A stretch of DNA of 64,000 nt, from positions 1,116,001 to 1,180,000 of the forward strand of contig NZ_WMBQ01000002.1 in NCBI RefSeq assembly GCF_009708035.1, in the 5' to 3' direction. Of the stretch, positions 42,891 to 51,037 are shown in pieces. The translations under genes and the position numbers were made by a program. Source of the stretch: Hyphomicrobium album. Its GTDB lineage: Bacteria > Pseudomonadota > Alphaproteobacteria > Rhizobiales > Hyphomicrobiaceae. The notes under the pieces are model-generated. The model was not told where the DNA came from. It saw only the letters and a program-made list of their open reading frames with translations, and made no database searches. Numbering within the stretch: position 1 is the stretch's first letter; each line of letters opens with the position of its first letter.

Positions 42891-43811
42891 ATGATGAGGG
42901 TCCTCGAACAAGCCGTCGCCAAGATCGAGGGGTTGCCGGAAGAGCGGCAGCGCGCTGCTGCCGAAGCCCTCGAGACGATAGCGGCGCAGACACGCGTCGA
43001 GGCGCACAACCAGCCGGGCGTCGACTTGCGATGGCCTGCCTCTGCAATATGGAGGCCCGGCGAGCCGGCAATTAACGTGATCGGGTTGGCGGACTTGAGA
43101 GATGCGCTGCATAAGGGCATCGAAGATTTCAAGGCGATTCCCAGCCACGCGGTCTTCCTTCTCCTAATCTATCCCGTTGTCGGTGTCATTCTGTTCAGGC
43201 TCTCGTTTGGATACGATATCCTGCCGCTGGTCTTCCCGCTCATTGCCGGATTCTCCCTGGTCGGACCGTTGGCAGCCGTCGGCCTTTATGAGCTGAGCCG
43301 CCGCCGTGAACAGGGTCTCGACTCCTCGGCGTGGCACGCTCTCGACGTTCTTCGGTCTCCGTCGATCGGCGCCATCACGCGGTTGGGCCTGGCATACATG
43401 GCAATCTTCTTCGCTTGGATGTTCGCCGCCCAACTCATTTACGACCGGATTTTCGGAGGCGCCGTGCCAAACTCCGTCGGGGAGTTCGTCACGCAGGTAC
43501 TGACGACGCCGGCCGGCAGGCAGCTGATCATCGTGGGCAACGGCGTGGGCTTCCTTTTTGCGCTCGTAGTTCTGGTAACCGGCGTGGTGTCCTTCCCGAT
43601 GCTCGTCGATCGCAATGTTAGTGCCGCGACAGCCGTGCGGACGTCGGTTCGCGCCGTGCTCGAAAATCCGACGACGATGGCGATATGGGGCCTCTTTGTT
43701 GCGGGTGCTCTCATCCTCGGGGCCTTACCCCTCTTCTTCGGCCTCGCCATCGTTTTTCCGGTGCTCGGCCATTCGACGTGGCATCTCTATCGCAAGGTAG
43801 TGGGGCGCTGA
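42891..43811 (+). CDS. DUF2189 membrane protein with an extra helical N-terminal segment
   Basis: 306 residues. Residues 1-~40 (VLEQAVAKIEGLPEERQRAAAEALETIAAQ) look like the helix pair of small antitoxin-like proteins. The DUF2189 part follows: INVIGLADLRDALHKGIEDFKAIP, then six membrane segments (AVFLLLIYPVVGVILFRLSF, LPLVFPLIAGFSLVGPLAAVGLYELSRRREQGLD and others), ending LPVLGHSTWHLYRKVV-like. GGGAGCG is 8 bp before the start. It is a close paralogue of the gene at 49579-50358. Function unknown; DUF2189 genes often lie near cytochrome oxidase genes. Confidence 0.8.
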   Translation: MMRVLEQAVAKIEGLPEERQRAAAEALETIAAQTRVEAHNQPGVDLRWPASAIWRPGEPAINVIGLADLRDALHKGIEDFKAIPSHAVFLLLIYPVVGVILFRLSFGYDILPLVFPLIAGFSLVGPLAAVGLYELSRRREQGLDSSAWHALDVLRSPSIGAITRLGLAYMAIFFAWMFAAQLIYDRIFGGAVPNSVGEFVTQVLTTPAGRQLIIVGNGVGFLFALVVLVTGVVSFPMLVDRNVSAATAVRTSVRAVLENPTTMAIWGLFVAGALILGALPLFFGLAIVFPVLGHSTWHLYRKVVGR

Positions 43812-43879
43812 CTGGCCGGCCACGCGCCGCACTAGGCCCGTCATTCCTCGCCTCGCCGTTCTCTGGCAAGGTGGAAACC

Positions 43880-44116
43880 ATGCTCACAATCCCTCTGATC
43901 GGTGCCATGCTCATTCTTTGCGGCATTGTGTATATGGCCGGAGCCGCCATCTATCGCGGCAGGATGAGCGATCCTCATATTGATCCCGGCGATGACGCGC
44001 CTACGCTCGAGCCGCGCCATCGCGGCATGCGTTTCCTCGGTTTCAAAGCCAATTGGCCAGGCCTACTGCTCGTCGCGATCGGTGCGCTAATGCTGCTCCT
44101 GCCACCGCCGGCGTAA
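43880..44116 (+). CDS. Small two-helix membrane protein
   Basis: 78 residues: a first membrane helix (LTIPLIGAMLILCGIVYMAGAAIY), a soluble loop rich in Asp/Pro (MSDPHIDPGDDAPTLEPRHRG) and a second helix (WPGLLLVAIGALMLLLPPPA). AAGGTGG precedes the ATG. No family recognised; position between a DUF2189 protein and a PuuD-like protein suggests a role at the membrane near the oxidase. Confidence 0.6.
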   Translation: MLTIPLIGAMLILCGIVYMAGAAIYRGRMSDPHIDPGDDAPTLEPRHRGMRFLGFKANWPGLLLVAIGALMLLLPPPA

Positions 44117-44262
44117 CGCTTTGTGTCTGCAGTGCGAGGGATGGCGGGATATGATTGGTATGCACCTACTCAGCACAGCCGTTCGATCATAGGCATCGTC
44201 TGGCCTTTGTCCGAAATGGGCTGCACCGGATCTTCTGCGATTCCATCACGGAAGAGATCGAC

Positions 44263-44871
44263 ATGGGCGCAATGCTCACAAGTCTGCGCAACACTGCCGC
44301 AGCCGGCCTTGTGCTAGCAATTCTGCTCGGTGTTCTCATTCGTCTCGTACCCGGCGAGGGGGCCGGGTTAGAAAGCGCATGGTGGACACTCTGCCTTCGC
44401 TGGCTGCATGTCATGAGCGGCACGATGTGGATCGGGCTGCTTTGGTATTTCAATTTTGTTCAGCTGCCGAATATGGACAAGATCCCGGATCATCAAAGAG
44501 CAGCCATCGGCAAGGTAATCGCGCCAGCCGCGCTGTGGTGGTATCGCTGGAGCGCAATGGCGACCATGGCCACAGGTCTGCTCCTCGCATGGACCCACGG
44601 CTATCTGTGGGACGCTCTTGCGATGGGGCTGACTGATGACGGCCGAAGCATGCCAATGGGTATTGGCATGTGGCTCGGGATCGTCATGTGGATCAATGTT
44701 TGGTTCGGCATCTGGCCAAACCAAGAGAGAGCGCTCGGGATCGTAGACGCCACTGCAGAAGAGAGATCCGCGTCGGCCCGAGCAGCGATGCTGTTCTTGC
44801 GGGCAAATGCCCTTATCTCAATTCCCATGCTCTTTTGCATGGTGGGCATGTCGCACGGTCGCTTCGTCTAG
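44263..44871 (+). CDS. PuuD/Urate_ox_N-like membrane protein lacking a cytochrome c domain
   Basis: 202 residues with five to six membrane segments. The segment CLRWLHVMSGTMWIGLLWYFNFVQLP carries the conserved H-x-x-x-G-x-x-W-x-G pattern of the PuuD N-domain; later WYRWSAMATMATGLLLAWTHGYLW and GMWLGIVMWINVWFGIWPNQ supply other His/Trp positions. Full PuuD proteins add a heme c domain, which is absent here (no CxxCH). GGAAGAG lies before the start at 44263. Next to cytochrome oxidase genes and with no purine genes around, an electron-transfer or heme-related role is more likely than urate oxidation. Confidence 0.72.
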   Translation: MGAMLTSLRNTAAAGLVLAILLGVLIRLVPGEGAGLESAWWTLCLRWLHVMSGTMWIGLLWYFNFVQLPNMDKIPDHQRAAIGKVIAPAALWWYRWSAMATMATGLLLAWTHGYLWDALAMGLTDDGRSMPMGIGMWLGIVMWINVWFGIWPNQERALGIVDATAEERSASARAAMLFLRANALISIPMLFCMVGMSHGRFV

Positions 44872-44917
44872 GTGCGACGCGATCATCAACGCGTCTGAAC
44901 ATCCGTCGCCGAGTTCA

Positions 44918-45277
44918 CTATGGGCCGCCGAAAGCCATCGTGCGCAGCGCATGCACATATTCTGACTCGAACACCATAATCGCCACGAACACCAGCACCA
45001 AAACTGGCGGAAGCAGAATGGCGTACGTTAGCGCCAGTCGCTCCCAGGCCATGTGCATGAAGATGGCCACGATCAGTCCGGCCTTCAGAATCATGAATAA
45101 GAGAATGAGAGACCATCGGAGATAGCCCTGCAAATGAAAATAGTCGACGAGGTAGGAGAACGTGCTGAGCACGAACAGCCATCCCCACACCACGAGATAG
45201 AGCTTGATCGGATGCTCTTGTCCCTCGTGGTCCACAGTGGGGGCTGCGGAACCGACGTGTGCCTGTGCCTGTGCCAT
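44918..45277 (-). CDS. Cytochrome c oxidase subunit IV family protein
   Basis: 119 residues, three membrane helices: IKLYLVVWGWLFVLSTFSYLVDYF, WSLILLFMILKAGLIVAIFMHMAWERL (conserved KAGLIVAIFMH motif) and AILLPPVLVLVFVAIMVFES. This is the bacterial CyoD/CoxD-type small subunit. Last gene of the oxidase operon, 9 bp after subunit III. Confidence 0.85.
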   Translation of the reverse strand: MAQAQAHVGSAAPTVDHEGQEHPIKLYLVVWGWLFVLSTFSYLVDYFHLQGYLRWSLILLFMILKAGLIVAIFMHMAWERLALTYAILLPPVLVLVFVAIMVFESEYVHALRTMAFGGP

Positions 45278-45286
45278 GGCTCCCTC

Positions 45287-46003
45287 CTACCAAAGATAGA
45301 AAAGTGCGAAGATGAAGACCCACACGAGATCGACGAAATGCCAATATAGGCCCATGATTTCGACGCTCTCGTAATTGCCCTTCCTGCTCGTGAAGAAGCC
45401 CGGCGCTCCCCGATCGTAGTCTCCCCGCCAGACCTTGCGGGCAACGATGAGAAGGAAAATAACGCCGATCGTGACGTGGGTGCCGTGGAACCCCGTGATC
45501 ATGAAAAACGTCGATCCAAATTGCGGCGCACCCCACGGGTTAGCCCAGGGTCGTACGCCTTCGCTGATCAGCTTGGTCCACTCGAATGCCTGCATGCTGA
45601 CGAATGTGGCGCCGAGCAGCGCAGTAACCACCAACAAAATCGCGGTTGCGCGCCGGTAGCGCCGGTAGCCGCAATTGACAGCCATGGCCATCGTGCCGCT
45701 CGAGCTGATCAGAACGAAGGTCATGATCGCTATCAGGATGAGCGGAATGTGCTGGCCCCCGATCTCCAGCGCAAAGACCTCGCTCGGATTGGGCCACGGC
45801 ACCGTCGTCGACATTCGCACCGTCATGTAGCCGATCAGGAAGACGCTGAAGACGAATGTGTCGCTGAGGAGGAAGATCCACATCATCGCCTTGCCCCAGG
45901 GAACGTTCTTGAACGCCCTCTGGTCAGACGACCAATCCGCAGCGATGCTCCGCACGCCTTGCAGCGACGAATGTCCGGTATTTGTCACGGCGACATCTGT
46001 CAT
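45287..46003 (-). CDS. ctaE: Cytochrome c oxidase subunit III
   Basis: 238 residues with about six helices: GKAMMWIFLLSDTFVFSVFLIGYM (missing the first two helices of the seven-helix form), SMQAFEWTKLISEGV, GSTFFMITGFHGTHVTIGVIFLLIV and the end ESVEIMGLYWHFVDLVWVFIFALFYLW. The FHGTHV and YWHFVDLVW motifs are diagnostic. Subunit III stabilises the oxidase core. Follows a second subunit III-like gene. Confidence 0.92.
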   Translation of the reverse strand: MTDVAVTNTGHSSLQGVRSIAADWSSDQRAFKNVPWGKAMMWIFLLSDTFVFSVFLIGYMTVRMSTTVPWPNPSEVFALEIGGQHIPLILIAIMTFVLISSSGTMAMAVNCGYRRYRRATAILLVVTALLGATFVSMQAFEWTKLISEGVRPWANPWGAPQFGSTFFMITGFHGTHVTIGVIFLLIVARKVWRGDYDRGAPGFFTSRKGNYESVEIMGLYWHFVDLVWVFIFALFYLW

Positions 46004-46018
46004 GAGCTTTCACCCAAT

Positions 46019-46705
46019 CTATTTGAGCCCGCAAATTGCCAACAAGAACCCCAAATTTTCATCCCCCGAGAACAGCAGGCCAAATAGAACCAGCCATACC
46101 GCCAGCAAGTAGTGCCAGTAGATCGCGCACAGCCTTACGCTCAGGCGCAGCCGAGCTAGATCGACATCATCGCTCAGCCGGGTCGCAGTTCCTCCCCACG
46201 CCACCAGGCCGCCCAGCATGTGCAACGCATGCAGCCCGGTGATCAAACAGAAGAAGGCGACCGCCGGATGAGTGATGTCGAACGAAGGCATTGAGTTGAG
46301 TTGCCACCAGGCGACCATCTGCCCGCCGAGGAATGCCGAGCCGAACACGCCGGCAGCAATCAGCCCCCACTTGACGTGCTCCATTTCTCGCGGTCGGGAC
46401 AGAGGCGAGCTTTCCGCCCGGTCCACCCCGATCTTTGCCCATTGGAACGCTGCGCTGGCTAGGACGAGCATCCCAGTGTTGAGCCACAAGAGCCGCAGCG
46501 GCGGTGCCGGCCGCCAGCTCTCAGCGACCATGCGTTCCGCGTACGCGATGGTCAGAAGCATGAACAACACCGTCACCACGGCAAGGAAGATCCGCAGAGC
46601 CAATTCCGCTTTGGGCAGCGAGAAGGCGGCCCCATCGTGGAGGTCGTCGATGCGACCCTGCGCGGGGAGCCAGGGCTTTTCCGTCAGGTGTCCGAAGAAC
46701 CTCAC
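46019..46705 (-). CDS. Second cytochrome c oxidase subunit III-like protein
   Basis: 228 residues, about six helices. It shares the family end ATRLSDDVDLARLRLSVRLCAIYWHYLLAVWLVLFGLLF and the ITGLHALHMLGGLVAWGG motif, but diverges from the subunit III next to it. Its start overlaps the subunit I stop (ATGA), so it is made in step with the catalytic subunit. Two subunit III-type proteins in one operon occur in some CaaD-type oxidase clusters. Confidence 0.82.
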   Translation of the reverse strand: MRFFGHLTEKPWLPAQGRIDDLHDGAAFSLPKAELALRIFLAVVTVLFMLLTIAYAERMVAESWRPAPPLRLLWLNTGMLVLASAAFQWAKIGVDRAESSPLSRPREMEHVKWGLIAAGVFGSAFLGGQMVAWWQLNSMPSFDITHPAVAFFCLITGLHALHMLGGLVAWGGTATRLSDDVDLARLRLSVRLCAIYWHYLLAVWLVLFGLLFSGDENLGFLLAICGLK

Positions 46706-48501
46706 GCGCCGACTCCTTCGTGCACACCCGCCTTTTGGTCGACGTACTTTATTTCGTTGGGCGGAAGATTCTGCGGGATGTAGTCCTCGACGACACCCGG
46801 CACGCTGTAGTCATAGGCCCAGCGATAGACCACAGGCAGCTCCTTGCCGAAATTGCCATGCCCTGGCGGCAACTGGGCCGTCTGCCACTCGAGTGAGGTG
46901 GCGTGCCAGGGGTTGTGCTGGGCGCGTTGTCCGTTGAAGTAGCTCCACACCAGATTGTAGAGGAACAAGATCTGGGCGGCGCCAACGGTCAACGCTGCCA
47001 CGGTGATAAATTCATTCAAGGTCGCAGCCGACGGCGGATAGATTGCCACGTCGCCCATCTCGAAATACCGCCGCGGCACGCCGAGGAACCCGAGATAGTG
47101 CATGGGGAAAAAGATTGCGTAGGCCCCTAGGAACGAAACCCAGAAGTGCACCTTGCCCATTGTCTCGTTGAGCATTCGGCCGGTGATCAGCGGATACCAA
47201 TGGTAGATCGCTCCGAAGATGACAAAGATCGGCGCCACGCCCATCACCATGTGGAAGTGGGCAACGACGAACATCGTGTCGGAAAGCGGAACATCGACCA
47301 CGGCATTGCCGAGGAATAGCCCGGTGATCCCTCCGTTCACAAACGTAACGATGAAGCCGAGGGCGAACAGCATCGGCGGCGTGAGATGAATGTCTCCCCG
47401 CCACAGGGTTAGTATCCAGTTGTAGACCTTGATGGCGGTAGGGATCGCGATGATGAGAGTCGTCGTGGCGAAGAAGAATCCGAAGTAGGGATTCATGCCG
47501 CTGACATACATGTGGTGCGCCCACACGACGAAGCTGAGCGCGCCGATGGCTACCAGCGCCCAGACCATCATCCGATAGCCGAAGATGTTTTTGCGCGCGT
47601 GACAGCTGATCAAGTCCGACACGATCCCGAAGGCCGGCAAGGCTACGATGTAGACCTCGGGATGGCCAAAGAACCAGAAGAGGTGCTGGAACAGGATCGG
47701 GCTGCCTCCTCCATATTCAAGGTGGCCGCCCATTTCGACGATGGACGGCATGAAGAAGCTGGTACCCAGCGTACGGTCGAGCAGCATCATTACGGCGCCG
47801 ACGAAGAGAGCGGGGAACGCCAACAGCGCGAGCACCGTCGCCATGAAGATGCCCCAGATCGTGAGGGGCATACGCATCAGCGTCATTCCGCGCGTTCGCC
47901 CCTGCAAGACCGTCACCACATAATTCAAACCGCCCATGGTGAAGCCGACGATGAATATCGCCAGGGAGACGAGCATGAAAATGATGCCCCACTCGTAACC
48001 CGGAGTGCCGGAGAGAATTGCCTGTGGAGGATACAGCGTCCAACCGGCGCCCGTCGGGCCGCCTGGCATGAAGAAGCTGCCGACCAGCACGAGCACGGCG
48101 AGCAGGTAGAGCCAATAGCTCAGCATATTGACATAGGGGAACACCATATCGCGGGCCCCCACCATCAACGGGATCAGGTAATTGCCGAAGCCGCCGAGGA
48201 ACAGTGCGGTGAGAAGGTAGATCACCATGATCATGCCGTGCATGGTGATGAACTGGTAGTAGTCGGCGGGATCGATCAGCTGGAATACGTGCGGGAAACC
48301 CAATTGCAGCCGCATCACCCATGACAACACCAGCGCTACCAGCCCGATGCCGAGGGCGGTAAATGAGTATTGAATGGCGATGACCTTCGCGTCCTGGCTG
48401 AAGACATACTTCGTCACCCAGCTCTTCGGATGATAAAGCTCGGCCTCTCCGACTTCTGCAGGTGGAACGAAGTCAACTGCGCCCGGCGCGATATCGGTCA
48501 T
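46702..48501 (-). CDS. ctaD: Cytochrome c oxidase subunit I (A1-type heme-copper oxidase)
   Basis: 599 residues with twelve helices. Motifs: TMHGMIMVIY (heme a ligand His), LFWFFGHPEVYIVALPAFGIVS (CuB His and the D-channel Glu), WAHHMYVSGM (two CuB histidines), IAIPTAIKVYNW (K-channel Lys) and VAHFHMVMGV (heme ligands). All residues of an A1-type proton pump are present. CGAGGAG precedes the start. It reduces O2 with electrons from cytochrome c. Confidence 0.96.
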   Translation of the reverse strand: MTDIAPGAVDFVPPAEVGEAELYHPKSWVTKYVFSQDAKVIAIQYSFTALGIGLVALVLSWVMRLQLGFPHVFQLIDPADYYQFITMHGMIMVIYLLTALFLGGFGNYLIPLMVGARDMVFPYVNMLSYWLYLLAVLVLVGSFFMPGGPTGAGWTLYPPQAILSGTPGYEWGIIFMLVSLAIFIVGFTMGGLNYVVTVLQGRTRGMTLMRMPLTIWGIFMATVLALLAFPALFVGAVMMLLDRTLGTSFFMPSIVEMGGHLEYGGGSPILFQHLFWFFGHPEVYIVALPAFGIVSDLISCHARKNIFGYRMMVWALVAIGALSFVVWAHHMYVSGMNPYFGFFFATTTLIIAIPTAIKVYNWILTLWRGDIHLTPPMLFALGFIVTFVNGGITGLFLGNAVVDVPLSDTMFVVAHFHMVMGVAPIFVIFGAIYHWYPLITGRMLNETMGKVHFWVSFLGAYAIFFPMHYLGFLGVPRRYFEMGDVAIYPPSAATLNEFITVAALTVGAAQILFLYNLVWSYFNGQRAQHNPWHATSLEWQTAQLPPGHGNFGKELPVVYRWAYDYSVPGVVEDYIPQNLPPNEIKYVDQKAGVHEGVGA

Positions 48502-48555
48502 CGAAATACTCCTCGCCTACTCTGGCCACGAGCTAACGCATACGGTCGTGGCTCC

Positions 48556-49413
48556 TCATTTGGTGAAAGCCGGCATCTTCTCTCCCGAGGCTAGATCAGA
48601 TTGGCCGCGTCGCTTCGCGGCGCGGTCAGCCACTTGCTTGAAGGTCGGCTGCTTCTTCAGCCATTCCTGATAGGCGGCCTCTTCCTCCACCACGACAGCG
48701 CCACGCATGGTGTAGTGCCCGGTGCCGCACAGCTCGGCGCACATGGCCTCGTACGTGCCGACTTTGGTGGGGATGAACCAGAAATAGGTGGTCATTCCCG
48801 GCACACCGTCCATTTTGGCTCGGAACTGGGGGACGAAGTAGTCATGCAGCACATCGATGGATCGGAGCGAGAGCTTCACGGGCTTACCGATCGGCAGGTG
48901 CAAAGCGTCACCCACGATGACGATGTCGTCGTCGCCGTGACGATCATTCGGCATTAGCCCGAGGGGGTTCTCAGTGCTGACTGTCTTCGTATCGGCTGTG
49001 CCTAGCACGCCGTCTTTCCCAGGCAGGCGGTAGTTCCACATCCACTGCTGACCAAGGACCTCGATGGTGGTCGCTTCTTTCGGAACCGTAATGAAATCGT
49101 TCCACACGACCAGACCAGGCGCCAACATGGCCGCCACGCCGACGGCGGTGACGATCGTGAGCCCCCATTCCAGCTTCTTGTTTTCGGGATTGTAGGCCGC
49201 CTTTACACCTTTGCGGTGACGGAAGCGGAGCACGCAGTAGGCCATGAACAAAAGAATGACGACGTACACCACGCCGGTGATCCAGAACGTGATGACGATC
49301 GTTGAATCCATGTAGCCCCAGTTTGAGGCAAGGGGGGAGAACCACCATGGGCTCATCACGTGAAACAGCACTGAGCCCAGGGCCAGCAGGACCAGGATGA
49401 GAGCTACAGGCAT
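48556..49413 (-). CDS. ctaC: Cytochrome c oxidase subunit II
   Basis: 285 residues: N-terminal hydrophobic helix, then STIVITFWITGVVYVVILLFM and a third, LEWGLTIVTAVGVAAMLAPGLVVWN, one more than usual. The CuA domain shows LGQQWMWNYRLPG, SIDVLHDYFVPQFRAKMDG and CAELCGTGHYTM, giving every CuA ligand. No heme c domain. AAGGAGGAAG sets the start at 49413; the in-frame reading to 49515 is rejected. First gene of the operon. No oxidase assembly genes (ctaB, ctaG) are adjacent. Confidence 0.93.
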   Translation of the reverse strand: MPVALILVLLALGSVLFHVMSPWWFSPLASNWGYMDSTIVITFWITGVVYVVILLFMAYCVLRFRHRKGVKAAYNPENKKLEWGLTIVTAVGVAAMLAPGLVVWNDFITVPKEATTIEVLGQQWMWNYRLPGKDGVLGTADTKTVSTENPLGLMPNDRHGDDDIVIVGDALHLPIGKPVKLSLRSIDVLHDYFVPQFRAKMDGVPGMTTYFWFIPTKVGTYEAMCAELCGTGHYTMRGAVVVEEEAAYQEWLKKQPTFKQVADRAAKRRGQSDLASGEKMPAFTK

Positions 49414-49578
49414 TTCCACTTCCTCCTTAGACCCATAGGGTCCAGGCATGGGTTCAGTGGAGTCTATTTTCGATTCACGAACCCATTCCTGGCAAAATTC
49501 TCCTCGGCCAACCAAAAAATCGACGCTAATTCACCAACGAATGACCGCCGCAATTGGTCGACGATCAGACACCAACCA

Positions 49579-50358
49579 TCATTCCACGACCTTACGGTAC
49601 AAATGCCAGGTGGAATGACCGAGCACCGGAAGAACGACTGCGAGGCCGACGAGGCACGGCAGGGAGCCGAGCGCCAGACCGGCGGCGACGATGAGCCCCC
49701 ACATTGCCATCGTCATCGGGTTCGCAAGGACAGCTCGTACGGACGTTAAAACCGCCGTCGCTGCATCGACGTGCTTGTCCAATAGCATCGGGAAGGACAC
49801 GACGCTGATGGTCAGCACGGCGACGGCAAAAAGAAAGCCGACGCCGCAGCCAACGAAGATGAGCGTCCAGCCGGCAGACGTCGTGAACACCTGGTGGGCG
49901 AAGTCCGCGATCGAGACAGGCACCGCGCTGCCGAAGATAAGATGGTAGATGGCCTGCGCTGTGCCCAACCAGATGAAGAAGATCACCATGAGCACGATGC
50001 CGAGTGTCAGGATGGAGTGCAGCGACGGGGCGCGGTGCAACTTCATCGCCTCCCCGCCTAATCCCTGCTCGCGAAGGCGGCTCAGCTCACACAGGCCGAC
50101 AGCCGCAAAAGGTCCGATGAGGCTGAAGCCGGCGGTGAGCGGGAAGACCAACTGCAGCAAATTGGATTTGAAGACGAAGCTGAATAGAATGAGACCGATA
50201 ATCGGGTACAGAATGGCGAGAAACAAAGCGAAGGTCGGCATCGCTTGAAAGTCGGCCCAGCCCTTGGTCAAAGCGTCGCGTAGGTCCGCAGCACCAATTG
50301 TGCGGACCACAATCAGCCGATCGACTGACGCGTTAGCGGCGGGGCTTGCGACGACCAT
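49579..50358 (-). CDS. DUF2189 membrane protein, second copy
   Basis: 259 residues: VRTIGAADLRDALTKGWADFQAMP, then six membrane helices (ALFLAILYPIIGLILFSFVF, FPLTAGFSLIGPFAAVGLCELSRLREQGLG, and the end LPVLGHSTWHLYRKVVE). It matches the plus-strand gene at 42891-43811 along the whole DUF2189 part but lacks its antitoxin-like N-terminal segment. The oxidase operon lies between the two copies. Function unknown. Confidence 0.82.
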   Translation of the reverse strand: MVVASPAANASVDRLIVVRTIGAADLRDALTKGWADFQAMPTFALFLAILYPIIGLILFSFVFKSNLLQLVFPLTAGFSLIGPFAAVGLCELSRLREQGLGGEAMKLHRAPSLHSILTLGIVLMVIFFIWLGTAQAIYHLIFGSAVPVSIADFAHQVFTTSAGWTLIFVGCGVGFLFAVAVLTISVVSFPMLLDKHVDAATAVLTSVRAVLANPMTMAMWGLIVAAGLALGSLPCLVGLAVVLPVLGHSTWHLYRKVVE

Positions 50359-50755
50359 GCGCGCGCCTCCCAGATCGCTCCTACGAGCGGTCGCACCTCA
50401 CCGGTGACTCTGGGCGCTCTGACAGGCCCACAATCATGTGAGGCGCAACAGGCAAGCTTAACTATACCAAGTGGGACTGAAGCTGTCATCTGCCAAGCTT
50501 CGGCTGACGCACTTGACGCTCTATCTACATACCGAATTTGACTAACGCGTCAGCCGCTTGGGGCCCTTATCTCGCGGGGGATCGGCGCGCAACTTCGTGC
50601 GCGACATGCACACGACGCGCGAGCGCGTGCTCGCTCGCTGATGCGGAAAAGTCTGAAAACGCCGCCTCGCGCGGCGCAACCAAACGGAGATTAGATCGCA
50701 AGCCGTCCGGCGCGTTGCCCGCACCGCACCGCAATATCGATGAACGGTACTGCGA
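50359..50755. other. Gene-free stretch between DUF2189 copy 2 and a small peptide gene
   Basis: 397 bp. No coding frame with a ribosome site, no terminator with a U-run. Presumably holds the promoter of the minus-strand DUF2189 gene; the A/T-richer segment near 50460-50540 is the likely place. Confidence 0.35.
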
Positions 50756-50860
50756 CTAGAGAAACTTGGAGAAGGCGCCCAACAATCCCAGCAAGAAGAC
50801 GCTTGCCCCAATTATTGCGGCCACCTGGAGGGCGGCTCCATTGTCAAAGTCTTCTTCCAT
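50756..50860 (-). CDS. 34-residue single-helix membrane peptide
   Basis: Open frame with a strong ribosome site (GGAGG, 8 bp before the ATG). The peptide is acidic at the N-terminus (MEEDFDNGA), has one hydrophobic helix (VAAIIGASVFLLGLLGAF) and ends SKFL. Composition and site suggest a true small membrane protein. Nothing similar is known to me. It lies 177 bp after the GT25 gene. Confidence 0.5.
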   Translation of the reverse strand: MEEDFDNGAALQVAAIIGASVFLLGLLGAFSKFL

Positions 50861-51037
50861 CGCTGTGCCTCCGCGCCTCGTGTTCGGCCCGATTGCTCAA
50901 GGCATGGGTAGTCTAGTCGTTTGTGCCGATCCTCTCAATCGCCGCATCGCGGGCGGCCCGCGCGAGGCGCCTGGCGTGCATTATGCCGGCACTGTGCTGA
51001 GAGTAGTTGCCGGCCACCGTGCCAACCGGGGCAGACG

